Source: Scytalidium lignicola (Eukaryota > Ascomycota > Leotiomycetes). From it: a stretch of DNA of 64,000 bases. The notes below the pieces were generated by a model. It had not been told where the DNA came from. It saw only the letters and a program-made list of their open reading frames with translations, and did not search any database. Location of the stretch: positions 102,795-166,794 of the forward strand of contig NCSJ02000057.1 in assembly GCA_002812745.2 (NCBI GenBank). The letters are read 5' to 3'. The position numbers and the translations under genes were made by a program. Below, one piece after another: positions 47,046 through 59,246 of this stretch; within the stretch, counting starts at the first letter, position 1; every line of letters starts with the position of its first letter.

Positions 47046-49967
47046 TCACTCTAATTTTGTTGCCACCAATTTTAGAATATCCTCCACGCTTTCCCCAGCA
47101 TTTTTTGGGTCTTTTGCAACGTCCTGCCAATATTCACCATGCCTTGGCTCACTGAGAATACACTTTGAGACGACATCCGCTCTTTTCTCCTGTACAAAAT
47201 TAGTTAGCTTTATTACCAAACATCTCATCTCAGTACTAACCTCTGTTCCATGTTGCAATAAGAACTTGTAATACCAAGCCCAAGTGTCTCCAAGATCGCT
47301 GTCTAATAAAATTGCCTTCTCAAACCAATTCTGTGCTTTTTCTAGTTTTCGTTCTCCCCAGAAGATCCGGGCGATGGTAACGAAGAGGATCGGATCATTA
47401 TCGACTTTTTTAATTGCCTCCAGTGCCCTTGGCTTCCGATGTGTCCTTGGTTCGAGGTTCCATATTGACTCAGAATATAGCAGACCACTACTTGGCACTT
47501 CCTGCAACGCTTTGGCCATTAACACTTTGGCTTGGCTAATATTGTTTGCTCGCCTTTCAACACGTACTGACTCCGTCCAGAGCTCTGGAGAGCGCGAGAC
47601 GGCTAGGCGGGCCCGATCCAGTATACTTCGAGCTTTCACGAGCATACCTGATCTTTCTTCTAAACGAGAATAAAGGAGCCAAAGCGGTACAGATTTAGGA
47701 CAAGCCTTTGTCCCCGTGCTATAGGCTTCCCTAGCCTGGGGTAATTTGCCCTCTCCTTCATATATCTGACCTTTCATCATCCAAAGCTTAGCAGCGGCCG
47801 GGAACAATTGAAGAGCCTGATTGACTAGGTCGAGTGCAGCATCGACATTACCTAATTGGCGCTCAAACGCTACACTTTTCATCCAAACTCGATCAGTTGG
47901 AGCTTCCTGCCTTGCCGTTTTTAGCAGGTCTCTTGCTGCTTCAGGCCGTTGGTTTTCGGCTTCCAACTTTACTGCAGCAAGCCATATATCTTCATTGTTT
48001 GGATTTTGGTTGAACGCTCTGCCCAAGACTCGTCTAGCATTGTCTATTTCCCCAGCTTGCCACTTTTCTTTTGCCAACATCATCCATAACACTTCGCTTT
48101 GCGGACAAGCTTCAACTGCTTTCTCGAGGAGTTGCCAGAGAGCCTCTTTCGTGCCATGGTTCTTTTCAAGATCTGCTGCTGCAAGCCAGAGTTTCCTGCT
48201 GTTAACGAAGATTCGAAGAGCATATGCGTATATCGCTCGAGCGGTTTCGTATCTACCTCTTCCAATACTTGAACGGGCATCCTCCATCCAGATGTCTTTT
48301 CGGTCGTCATCTTCGTCAAGGCCCCATCCAAGTGTCTCGCGTACAATATTGCCGCAGGTAAGGATAGCACCTTCTTCCTCGCACTTTTCAGCTTCTGTTA
48401 TCCATTCTTCTCGCTTTAGCATCGCAGATTCTTTAGCAAGCACCTGAACTGCCTTTTTCATGACATTTACTTTGCTTGCATTCCCCATCTGTTCTTGAAG
48501 TCGCGCTGCAGCTATCCAGATTTCATGAGATGTTGGAATTGCTCTGCGAGCTTTATTGAGAACCTTTTGGGCATTGTCTGCATTTTCAAGACGAGCAAGA
48601 GCAAGCCACAGTTCTACAGATAACGGAATGATTTCGGTTGCTTTTGCGAGCAGAAGTCGAGCATCATCCGGATCCTCTTCAAGGTTAACCGCTTCCTTCC
48701 AAAGCATGACCGATTGCGGTATGTGATCTAATGCTTTCCGAATCACCTTCTTCTTGGCCCTGGGCTCAGATTCCAGCTTCATTGCCTCAATCCAAAGTCG
48801 AACAGAACGGTCATTATGCTTTATTGCATCGGCAGCGATTATCTTAGCATTATGGTTATCGTTTAATCGTATATTCTCTAACCATGCGTCTTCACTCTTT
48901 GGACAATGTTGGCACCCCCTTGCAATGACATTCCTCGCTGCTACAATTTTACCCGCCAACTCTTCTAGACGAGCTGCTGCAATCCATCCCGGCGCATGCT
49001 TTGGGTTTGTACGAATGACGGATTCAAGAAGGACTCGTACACGCTTGATATCGCCAACTTGTGCTTCACCCTCACTGATTTGCGATTTGGCAAGACTAGT
49101 AAGATAACCTTTAGGATCGATATTTGTGGCACTTCCAGCAACAGAATCAGTCCCGCTGCCCTGTGAGGCTTGGTCCAGCCTAACTTTTAACACCTTGTCT
49201 CTGGCAGCTCCAATATCGGCAAAGTTGGTCATAGTCCCGTCCGAAACATCACCACCAGTCGGTGCATCATCTACAACAGTAGTTCCCAGCTCAGTTGAGT
49301 CACGAGCTCCAGCAATAACGCTATCCGGGACAGCGTAGAACTTTTGTCTGAGGGCCTGCTTAGTTCTTCGATTTTTGCCGGTCAAATCCCCAACCTCAGG
49401 CAGGCTCGCCCACTCCTCATCGGTGATAGTGCCTAGAGCTCTTTTCAAATCGGCGAATTGCTGTTGAATTTTGGGATTGTTTCGTTCATATTCCTCTCGT
49501 TCCGCTTTTTCGCGTGCTTCCCTGTAGGTAGAAAGGTCGGTAATTGCTCATCTATGTGTAGTGTATATGATAAACTAGCTGTTTAATGGTACTCAGAGGG
49601 TTATGAACAGGAAGACTAACCTTCTTGCTCTTCGGCGTTTATCCATCTTCTCATCTACTTCTTGGTAAATGCGATCCGCCTCATCGTCGTCTCTATCGTA
49701 TACGCCTCCAGCAAATAACCCCACTTCGTTATCTGGATCTTGAAATCGTTCATCATCATCATCTTCTTCCTTTTTATCGGCGCCATAACCTGTCGCCCCG
49801 AGCTGCGCTGCACGTTTAGCAAGCGCCTCTTTGATCTGATCCTCACTTGGTCCTTCTCGAGCAGGACCGAGATCTGAACGAGTTGTGAATCCAGTTGCTC
49901 CTCGACCAAGACCTGCAACGTAGTTCTCAGGCGCTGGCTGGCTGAGAAAATCACGTCGGCCTGACAT
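47046..49967 (-). CDS. PRP6: pre-mRNA splicing factor Prp6/Prp1 (PRPF6), tri-snRNP component
   Basis: Exons 49967-49621, 49521-47241 and 47189-47046 give 923 aa. The N-terminus RRDFLSQPAPENYVAGLGRGATGFTTRSDLG is the PRP1 N-terminal domain. It ends in an acidic-then-basic helix that crosses intron 1. From about residue 250 the protein is a solenoid of HAT/TPR repeats (recurring W-x-x-A-x-x-L-E and P-x-x-x-x-W spacing), ending in the conserved ILSEPRHGEYW block. Prp6 bridges U5 and U4/U6 in the tri-snRNP. Intron 2 (51 nt) is a multiple of three and has no stop, so it reads as a 17-residue insertion; removing it restores QHGTEEKRADVV. The gene diverges from SPT16 by 269 bp. Confidence 0.95.
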
Positions 49968-50236
49968 AATGCGCTAAATTATATGTATTGTCAAAAAAGA
50001 GTTCAATTTCTCGGGATCTGAACTCGCAGGCAGGCATCTTCTAATGCATGAGGTATGTATGCTAATCACACACCTGGGAGTGTGGCTTAACTAGAATCAC
50101 GCCTTGTACGGCCACCTAGAACGCCAAGCGCGCAATTCAATTACAGTATCGCGCAGCTCTCATTAACTATCCTGACTTCGCGTCTTGACATTTCCTGATC
50201 AACCCTCTCTGCCATCATTTTTTTGCGAAGTTAACT
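49968..50236. promoter_or_regulatory. shared divergent promoter, PRP6/SPT16
   Basis: Only 269 bp separate the two start codons, so both core promoters must lie here. It has a CT-rich stretch just before the SPT16 ATG. No TATA box is obvious, as expected for housekeeping genes. Confidence 0.6.
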
Positions 50237-53200
50237 ATGGCAGAGATCAAAATCGACAAAAACCTGTTTCAGGAACGTCTGTCACACTTTATCTCAGCAT
50301 GGAAGGCAGACAAACGGGCCGGGGACGCGCTTTTCGGCGGCGCAAATTCCATAGTGGTATTGATGGGCAAATCTGAAGAAACAGCTCAATTTCAGAAAAA
50401 TAATGCGATTCATGTATGTGCAGATGTTCATTAGACAGAAGCATACGACTAATGTGACGCTAGTTCTGGTTGCTTGGATATGAATTCCCCGCAACGCTCT
50501 TTCTTTTTACCCTCGAGGCCCTGTACATCGTCACCACAGCTAAGAAAGGTATACCTGAGTTCTAAGATTGATTGTTGAGCCTGCGCAAACTCATCATTGA
50601 ATAGCTAAGCACCTGGAACCTTTGAAAGGTGGCAAGATCCCCCTCGAAATCCTCGTGAGAGGCAAGGATGCGGAGCAAAACGAGAAGCTTTTCAATAAGA
50701 TCACCGATGTCATCAAAACTGCCGGCGTAAGTCATACTATATCAGCTGGAATACATTTTATGGGTTGCTAATAGGATATGGCTCTATAGAAAAAAGTTGG
50801 CGTCATCACAAAAGATACCTCAGCGGGTCCTTTCGTTGATGAATGGAAGAAATCGTTCTCGGAGATTTCGAAAGATGTGGAACATGTGGATATTTCAACT
50901 GCTCTATCTGCTGCTGCCTTAGCTGTCAAAGATGAGAACGAGCTGGTATGTAATGCACATAACAATTTTGCTTTCCGCTAACCTAGATGTCTAGCGTGCA
51001 ATGCGAAACGCCTCGAAAGCCTGCATCGCCCTTATGAACCCATACTTTGTTGAAGAGATGTCAAATATATTGGATGAAGAGAAGAAAGTCAAACACAGCT
51101 TGTTAGCCAATAACGTTGATAGTAAGCTTGACGATAAGAAGTTTTGGACCACCGTTGAGCTCCCCAGTGGCCAGAGATTGCCATCGGATTTCGATCCTGG
51201 ACAGCTAGATTGGACTCATGGCCCAATTATCCAAAGTGGTGGCAAATTCGATTTAAAGATGTCCGCTCAAGTTGATGATGAGATATTGCATCCTGGTGTC
51301 ATCTTAGCTTCGATGGGCCTTCGTTACAAGACGTATTGCTCTATGATCGCTCGTACCTATCTTGTCGATCCAAATAAGTCGCAAGAGAGTAACTATAAGC
51401 TATTGCTTCAAGTCCATGGACTAGTCATGAAGGAGATTCGTGACGGCGCGGTTGTCAAAGACATCTACAACAAAGCTTTAACACTTGTTAAAACGAAGAA
51501 ACCAGAACTCGAGAAACATTTCCTGAAGAATGTAGGCAGCGGTATTGGTATTGAGACCCGGGATGCCACCCTTCTACTTAATGGCAAGAGCGCACGCACT
51601 TTGAAAGATGGCATGACGCTTTGTGTGACGACAGGCTTCAACGATATTGAAAACCCCTTGCCACAAGACAAAAAGAGCAAAATATATTCCATGGTATTAT
51701 CAGATACTGTTCGCGTTACAGCAACGGAACCCGTTATTTTTACGGGTGATGCTCCATCTGATCTAGATGCCACCTCGTTCTTCTTCAAAGATGATGAAGA
51801 GCCAGAGCCGACGCCAAAAAAGAGCAAGAAAGATCCATCTGTTGGTGCAGTTGCAACGAAGAATATTACAAAGACGAAGTTGCGTGCTGAACGTACAACT
51901 CAGGTTGATGAGGGCGCCGAAGCTCGACGACGTGAGCACCAAAAAGAGCTGGCAAGGAAAAAGCAGGAAGAGGGTCTTGCCCGTTTTGCAGAGGCTACAG
52001 GAAACCAAAATGGAGTGGCCGTGAAGAAGTTCAAGCGCTTTGAATCTTATAAACGGGATAACCTATTCCCGCCAAAAGTGCGAGATCTAGCCATAGTTAT
52101 GGACCAGAAGAACTCTACTATTGTTCTTCCAATTATGGGTCGACCGGTGCCTTTCCACATCCAGACCATTAAAAACGCTAGCAAGAGTGATGAGGGTGAA
52201 TATGCATACCTCCGAATCAACTTCCTATCCCCTGGCCAAGGTGTTGGTAGGAAGGATGATCAACCATTTGAAGATGCATCTGCTCATTTCGTTCGGAGTC
52301 TGACATTCCGTTCTCATGATGGTGATCGTCTTCAAGAAATTGCTAACCAAATTGGTAATATGAAGAAAGATGCCGTTAAACGCGAGCAAGAAAAGAAGGA
52401 GATGGAAGATGTTGTTGAACAAGACAAACTAATAGAAATCCGAAGTGAGTGGTTTAGACCCTCAGTCTTGCTTATTCGTTGCTAATTGACTTAGATCGTC
52501 GTCCTGTTGTTATGGACAACGTTTTTGTTCGCCCTGCCATGGACGGTAAACGAGTACCAGGGAAGGTTGAAATTCATCAAAATGGTCTTCGTTATCAGTC
52601 TCCTCTCAACACCCTGCAGCGAGTCGATATCCTATTTAGTAATGTTAAACATCTGTTCTTCCAGCCATGTCAACACGAGTTGATCGTGATCATTCACGTT
52701 CATCTCAAAGACCCAATCTTGATTGGCAAGAAAAAGACAAAGGATGTACAATTCTATAGAGAAGCTACTGACATCCAGTTTGATGAGACTGGGAACAGGA
52801 AGCGGAAATATAGATACGGAGATGAAGAGGAATTTGAAGCTGAACAGGAAGAACGAAGACGACGTGCTGATCTAGATCGTCAGTTCAAAGCTTTTGCAGA
52901 GAGGATTGCAGAAGCAGGCAAGAATGAAAATGTCGACGTCGATGTCCCGTTCCGAGAACTTGGTTTCAACGGTGTTCCCTTTCGGTCAAACGTCTTTTGC
53001 CAGCCTTCCACAGACTGCTTGGTTCAGCTCACTGAACCACCTTTCATGGTTATTACTTTGGAGGATATTGAGATTGCCCATCTTGAACGTGTTCAATTCG
53101 GACTCAAGAACTTCGATATGGTCTTTGTTTTCAAGGATTTCCATCGCCCTCCATATCATATTAACACTATTCCGGTTGAGTCACTTGAAAACGTAAAGGA

Positions 53201-53594
53201 ATGGCTTGACTCTGTCAATATTCCTTTCACCGAAGGACCTCTCAATCTCAATTGGCCCACTATCATGAAAACTGTCACAGCAGATCCTCATCAATTCTTC
53301 GCTGATGGTGGTTGGTCCTTCCTGGCAACTGAATCAGATGATGAAGAAAACGAGGAAGAATCTGAAGAGTCCGCTTTTGAAATTTCGGACAGCGAGTTGG
53401 CCGTATCTGATGAGAGTTCAGAAGAAGACTCAGACTTTGATAGCAATGCTAGTGCTGATGCTAGTGACGATGCAAGCGAAGATGATGAATCTGGAGGCGA
53501 GGATTGGGATGAGTTGGAAAAGAAAGCAAAGCGGAAGGATAGGGAAAGTGGGCTGGATGAGGAGGATGTGCCAAAGAAAAAGAGAAAGCATTGA
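50237..53594 (+). CDS. SPT16: FACT histone-chaperone subunit Spt16
   Basis: Six exons, 50237-50413, 50464-50548, 50605-50726, 50790-50945, 50995-52444 and 52495-53594, join in frame to give 1029 aa, the family's usual length. The N-terminal third is the catalytically dead aminopeptidase-like fold (through [25 protein letters not shown] and [11 protein letters not shown]). A linker leads to the middle domain with [18 protein letters not shown] and the PH-like/Rtt106-like modules ([20 protein letters not shown]). The C-terminus is the expected acidic tail (E/D/S runs from about residue 935) ending in a basic KKKRKH, which binds H2A-H2B. FACT loosens and rebuilds nucleosomes during transcription and replication. 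Missing any of the small 5' exons would lose the N-terminal domain. Confidence 0.97.
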
Positions 53595-54074
53595 TCTGAT
53601 TCTGAATCTCTTGATAATGCTTCATTTTTGGTTGCAAAGTCAAGCTTATTTAACCTTCAGGGGGACATGTCTACCTTGCGACAAATAGCACATTTCTATT
53701 CGACCTTGTAATTTGTTGTATTGGCGTTAGGAGTTGGCCAAAAAGCTTTGGTCCTTGCTAAGTAGCAATCAGGAAAACTAAAATGAAATGAAACTTTTCC
53801 TAGCAGTCACTAGCAAATAATAACCGGTGTAAATTTGATCACATTCAGTAACGAAAGTGGTAAAACCGTCTCGCGTATAAAATATTGTATCTATCTCGAC
53901 CTTTACATTCCCCTACAGCCTAATGAATATGCCGAGGGATTCCATCGTCTCAAAACTTAAAATTGAAAGAAAAAACCTTGGCCATAATCATCCCAAATNA
54001 AAAAAACACCGAAACCCATACTGCTTAAGGAAATAATGATTTAGTTTACATCCCACAAATCACCGATACTTCAC
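53595..54074. other. convergent intergenic
   Basis: Between the SPT16 and CDC50-like gene ends. N before an A-run at 53999. No gene. Confidence 0.5.
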
Positions 54075-55651
54075 CTAGTTGCGTCTCCCATCTCCCGGAA
54101 TTTCACGTCCAGACGAAATGGCGGTGCTAGGTTGCTCATTATTCCAAGAGAGATAGGTATGGTCACCAAGTTTCCTTTTATTGCATGCATTAGTTTTGAT
54201 CCAATCTACGAGTGAATGATGTAAATACCTGGGTCTGATAAGATGAGTTGCAGTGAACATGGCACCGAGCAAAATGCAAATGCCGCCGACGACGACATAT
54301 GCGATTCCTAAAAATGGGTTCTTGCCTCCCATGACCGTACGAGTAGAAATGATGATTGCCTTAGTACCACTATATTCCGTAACATTGAAGTCTATGATTT
54401 GATGTTAGTTATTTCCGACCGTAACAAGACAACAGAAGGTAGACGTACTATGATCAATATCAACTTGGTAGATTCCGCTAATCATTTTAGCTGAATCATT
54501 GCGCTGAGCGAGCTTGCTGAATGTAGGCAACCCAGCCAATCGCATCCACACCTGGAATGCTTCATCATTCACAAGATCAGGATGGTTCTCTTCCGTATAA
54601 GTTTGATTTGGATATCTTAGCGCCCAATTCGGGGGTGCGACAACATCTGACCAGTTATATTTAGTAGTACCATAGAGATCTTTGTCGCTTGACCATGCGA
54701 TCCCTTTTTGGCTCATGAAATATGTCTGGTTGTCGACGCTGACCCCAGTATCAGTTGGGACAGTGAGAAGAATAGGATTATAGAAGGTATCGTTGAACAC
54801 AGAATTCGCAGCGAGCCCGCATGGGTAATAGGGTTTGCCATTGTGAGTTTCCAAGGGTGTGCAATCACTCCCGTCAATATCGCTGGCTTTTACAGCCTTG
54901 CCCTTAAGCTGGTCGGAGCTGAAGGACTTGCTATATCGACGATGGTTCTGGTAGAAATTTGTGAGGCGATAATAGAATAGCACTGGTGGACCCATGTCAT
55001 GAGGAATAAAGAATTGAAGGGAGCATCGGATCGTAGGAACAATAACGCCAGGAGCATATGTATGAGTGGTCCTGTTCTTCGTCCACAGGGGTACGAAGTG
55101 TGTCGAAGAATTCGAGCTCTTGAAGTGTGACGTTATCAGATTACTTGGCATTGGCCCAAAATCTGGGTAGTCTGGCGCATCTGTGTAGCACTTGGTGTAA
55201 TCCAGGACAATCTCTTGAACCTGTTATCAAAAGTATATCAGCCATGCGCCCTCAATACGCAGAATTGCGCAGGTCGTCAAACAAACCTCCGAACTCGCCC
55301 ATAACAGAAGCCCTCCGATGGGCGCAAATATAATTCCGATAGCAAAGAATAGTGGAAGCACAGTTTTTGGCGTAAGAATAGGTCTGCGCGCGCAACGTAA
55401 GCTCAATATATCCTAAGATTCCAGTCCAGTATCGATACTTACTGCCATGCCTTCAATCGCTGTTGACGGAATGCGGTATCTATAGAGCAAATATCCAGTC
55501 AGTCCCAGCATCCCCTCATATAATATTCGCGATCCAAATGATGCTGCTCACTTGCTGGTCTCCGGGATTTAGTTTTCGTGTCTGGAAATGAATGCGGATC
55601 TTGGGAATCAATGGAGTCCTCGTGGGACATCGGCGGCGCTGCGTCAGTCAT
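54075..55651 (-). CDS. CDC50: CDC50/LEM3 family flippase beta subunit
   Basis: Six exons, 55651-55552, 55479-55443 (37 nt), 55383-55287, 55220-54449, 54391-54229 and 54174-54075, give 422 aa. The cytosolic N-terminus leads to [18 protein letters not shown], the conserved motif before TM1 ([20 protein letters not shown]). A large extracytosolic domain has the family's cysteines and several N-x-S/T glycosylation sites. TM2 ([19 protein letters not shown]) follows NPFLG, then the short cytosolic tail [14 protein letters not shown]. These proteins are obligate partners of P4-ATPases (Drs2, Dnf1/2, Neo1-like), needed for ER exit and phospholipid flipping. Cdc50 versus Lem3 identity cannot be decided by eye, so the symbol is provisional. 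Confidence 0.93.
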
Positions 55652-56118
55652 CTTGAAATATATGTCGAGATCCTGGACCGGCTCTATCCGGTTTGCAGTC
55701 TCTTTTTCGACAGTTGTTTTAAATTGTTGTGTACGTCGCTCTCTCCTGTCGTCTATGATGCTGCTTAATCATTAGCCATCCGGACATTCCACTCTTAGCG
55801 CCGTTTTGTTACGAAAGCTCAGCCACACACGTCTCGGCCCCCCTTTCGTGGCTACCCGATAAAAATAGGCACAACTAGATCAGCAGAAACATCATCGATA
55901 AGGAAAATCATTTGTTTTTTATTAAACTACTGTGACCTTATACATCTCCACTTCTAGAAGAATAAATGGTGTTGACTAGCAACTAGTCCTGTTTTGTCCG
56001 TTGTTTATCAGTCTACTCATGAATGCTGCGCTACCTCTGTGCCTTAGAGTGCCTGTCTCCGAATTCTCTGTATCCATATAAAATTTAGAACATCACATAT
56101 GAACACCTGTTATCGTAG
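55652..56118. other. intergenic
   Basis: 467 bp holding the CDC50-family promoter and the SAE2 3' end, both on the reverse strand. Nothing else is seen. Confidence 0.5.
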
Positions 56119-58647
56119 TTATTCGTCTCCGAAAATGTATGCTCCTCCTGGTCTCATTGCCTCCATATATCTCTGTTCAACCAGCTCCCGCTCGGCCTTC
56201 TTCGCAAGTTCGCGAATTGTGAGTTCCTCCTGTGTGTTAGGCATATCCGTTTCCCAGAATCCGGGAGGTGTCTTTCTCCTCTCAAAGGCGTGTCTATGCC
56301 TCCCTAGTTTATTGGCCAACTCTCTAGTCTTAGCTTGCACCAAAAGCTCGTCCTTCTCGGCTGCGGTCATGCTCTCAAGTTGATGCTTATTATCACCCAC
56401 GAATTCTTCAAGCAGTGCCTTATTATGTTCTTCCTGTGATAATGTTCGAGCACCAGGAGATTCAAGTGTCATCTCTGCAAGTTTACGGAATTTGGTACCG
56501 CAACATTCTGGCTTCGTACACCCGGGAAGGCAACGACGGTCAGACTGCTTTCGGACAACGTCTGAGAATGCATAGTCGTATCCCTGATTATAGTTCGGGT
56601 TAACCTTGAAATTTTCAAGTCCTAGCTGGCTCAGGCGTCTCGAGCGTAATGGTTCGTTTCTAAGCGGAGTTGATGTAGATTTCCTTTGCTTCCTTTTAAT
56701 TGAGCTGTTTCTAGATTTCGGGGTTCCAAGCCGTGTGGGTTGCTTGTGGATTGGTGTCTCTTCAGCTGAAACTGGAGATGCTCTTGACACATATGATAAT
56801 TTATCCGCTGGATCAATGCCTCGAGAGGGGCTAAGCATATGCTTTCCTGGACTTGGGCGTTCGAGTAAGTCCTGTAGCAAAGCTGATTGCTTTGCAGTAA
56901 TTCTTCTCAGGCCGGAAGATAGCATTTCACCGCCCTCACCTACACCCTCAATGGCAGTATCTTTGGCCTCCCTCCATTCTTTATCCACGAGAGCCTTGCT
57001 GGATGTTCTTGGTATTATTTTTTTGTTTGGACTAAGCTGACGAAGAGCAGACCCTGTCTTAGAAGATTTGATAACTCTGAGTGGTGTGTTCTGAGAGGTA
57101 TTTTCGGATACCGGTTCGAGTGGGATCCGATCCTCAGAAAAGAATTCCTCGGCATGTGTTCCTGTTCCATCTTGTAAGCCTGAAGAAGCTTTTCTCGATA
57201 ATGCAATGGTCCGTAATCGTTTTCGAGGTGTATCGACCTTGTCTCCAATCTCATCCAAGTCAACACTATCATTAGACCCGAATCCCCGGAAGGCGGCTAA
57301 GCCAATTGGGCTGCTACTGATATTTTCGACCTTGATCCTTGGGAGAGTAGGCTCAACTGTATCATTTCTAGCTTTTCGTTTCCTCACCGCGCGTGCTGAA
57401 ATGAACACTGGGTCATCCAGGGTTGATGGTTCCACTAGGATCTCCTGGTGGACATGTTGGGTATTTGATTGTACTGATTGTAATAATTGTAATAATAAGT
57501 TCGAATGAGTTGAATGTTCTAGCAGCTCTTCTGTAGAGCTAGACGCCTGGTGCTCAAGAGTTGTAGATGCAGAGTTGTGCGCGATATCTGCCCCATCATC
57601 GACACAGGTATGGTGAGATGTTGGTGAAGATAGTGAAGGAATTGGTGGTGTTAGAATAGGAGAATTACTTGGTTGAGTCAAATCCGCATCAACCTGTAGT
57701 TGCTCTCGCGACCGGCGGCGCTTCTTATCCAATATCCTCCCTGTTGCCTCATGTGCTCCTTCTTTCTCTTCAAATGCCGGTAATTGATGAAGTTTTTCGA
57801 GTTCTCCTATGCGAGACTGCAATTCATTATTTTCCTCCTCCTGTTTCTGTACTTTAGCTTTCGTTTTCGAGAGAAGTTTCTCTTGCCCTTCCGCCCATGT
57901 CGTCCATCGTTGGACCTTCTCTCTCTCATTCCGCAGCGCAACCTCTAGCTTCCTCCTAGCAATATCCAGATCCGTCCAATTTACATGGAGATCATTATAC
58001 CTAACCACGAGAGCCTGATACTTGTCCTTCTTAATGTTACCGGCATCATCCCGCTCGGGGGTAATTACTTCTGACAGACCGACGATATTTGGAACATCAT
58101 GGTCACCAGCTATGTCTGGTGTATTCCTAGTTCCGTTTGTGGAAGCTGATATCTTTTGTAAAGTTTGCTGAAGCTCCCTAGCTAGGCGCTTGTTCTCATT
58201 TTCCAAATCGTCTACACGCTGGCTCAATTGCTTGCCTTTGTCCTGATTTAGCTCCCGAACAGCTTGCAGCTCTTTCCGGAGGGTTTTATTTTCATCATTC
58301 AGATCATCTACTTTCTGAGAAAGTGAGTGGTTCTCTTTTTGAAGCCGGCTAATGCTGGTACCTTCTAACGGGATAGGGCCATTTTGCTGTGATCTTTGGC
58401 GGAATTGATCTTGTTGTCCCTGGAATACGGTTGTTCCATTTTTGAGAATATCCAATAGCGCTGAATTCGTTCGAAGCTCAAATAATTCATAGCTTCGAAC
58501 AAACTCTCCCGGTTTCCCTTCAAGCTCTGCAGGTACTCGTCAGTGACTGCACCCCAATGAGAGAGAAAGCCGGCTACCTCTAGCAATATCTCCCCCTATC
58601 CTAGTGAAGTCACTCAGAGTAAGCACTGCCTCCTCATCCCGCTCCAT
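56119..58647 (-). CDS. SAE2: DNA-end resection factor Sae2/CtIP/Ctp1
   Basis: Exons 58647-58578 and 58526-56119 give 825 aa. The long frame begins with TTG at 58455, but it stays open upstream to a GCAG acceptor and joins a 23-codon first exon (MERDEEAVLTLSDFT) in phase 1, giving a proper ATG. A long N-terminal coiled coil (about 75-145, then 190-265) fits tetramerisation. The middle is disordered with many S/T-P sites. The C-terminal Sae2/CtIP domain is diagnostic: CLPGC (from residue 689), CC, then RHR at 766-768 followed by HAFERRKTPPGFWETDMP. Phosphorylated Sae2 activates the Mre11 nuclease to open DNA ends in double-strand-break repair. CDK-type S/T-P sites around the ERPSPGKHMLSPSRG stretch suggest cell-cycle control. 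Confidence 0.92.
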
Positions 58648-59246
58648 TTTTTTTGCCTGTTAATTCTATAATTCTGTGCTGTCGTAGGTCACGACGCGGT
58701 CCATTGACCCGTGACACGGGAAAGTCGCGTCGTAGTATAAAGTTGTTTCTGCCTCATATTATAGGCATAAATTCTCTAACCTCCACATTTAGGCAGCATG
58801 TTTAAGTTAAGGGAGATGAAATAATGGGGGAAAAAATATGAGCTATGTTTTTATAATTGTTTTTAATAAAAAAGATATTATTTAAAGATTCCTAATTTAA
58901 ATATTCATATTCTAGGTATTTTTGTGTATAAAATGAGCGACATTTTTAGTGGACCGTATAATAATGAATCATTAATAGTAGGTAAAACCAAATTGCCATA
59001 TATTAATAAAGTAAATATGATTCTATCAGATCCAATACAATCAAAAAGTAGATCATTGAGAATACTTCCTAACCCACTGTGCCCACCAAAGATAATATTC
59101 AAGATGAGGCTATGACGTCAGACCAGCCCATCGAAATCGTTCCAGAGTGGATGATCTGGCAGTGATATCTTTTAAGAAGACAGAGTCAGAGTGAATGATC
59201 AGGTTCGCCAGTGGCGAGTAGTCTTAAAACGCTACCATCCCTTCTT
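58648..59246. other. intergenic, SAE2 promoter and AT-rich DNA
   Basis: The SAE2-proximal 90 bp hold a nested palindrome with CGCG cores. The remaining 500 bp are very AT-rich (58750-59060) without a supported gene. Confidence 0.5.
58691..58733 (-). promoter_or_regulatory. nested palindrome with CGCG cores upstream of SAE2
   Basis: ACGACGCG (58691-58698) and its inverse CGCGTCGT (58726-58733) flank a perfect inner palindrome CCCGTGACACGGG (58708-58720), 44-86 bp upstream of the ATG. The GACGCG half-sites resemble the ACGCGT MluI box bound by MBF-type factors that drive S-phase and repair genes in fungi. The match is not the full hexamer, so binding is inference. Confidence 0.5.

Noticed and set aside
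47821..48447. 208-codon plus-strand ORF antisense to PRP6
   Set aside because: It is the complement of HAT-repeat codons (Ser/Ala/Arg-rich) and has no independent features.
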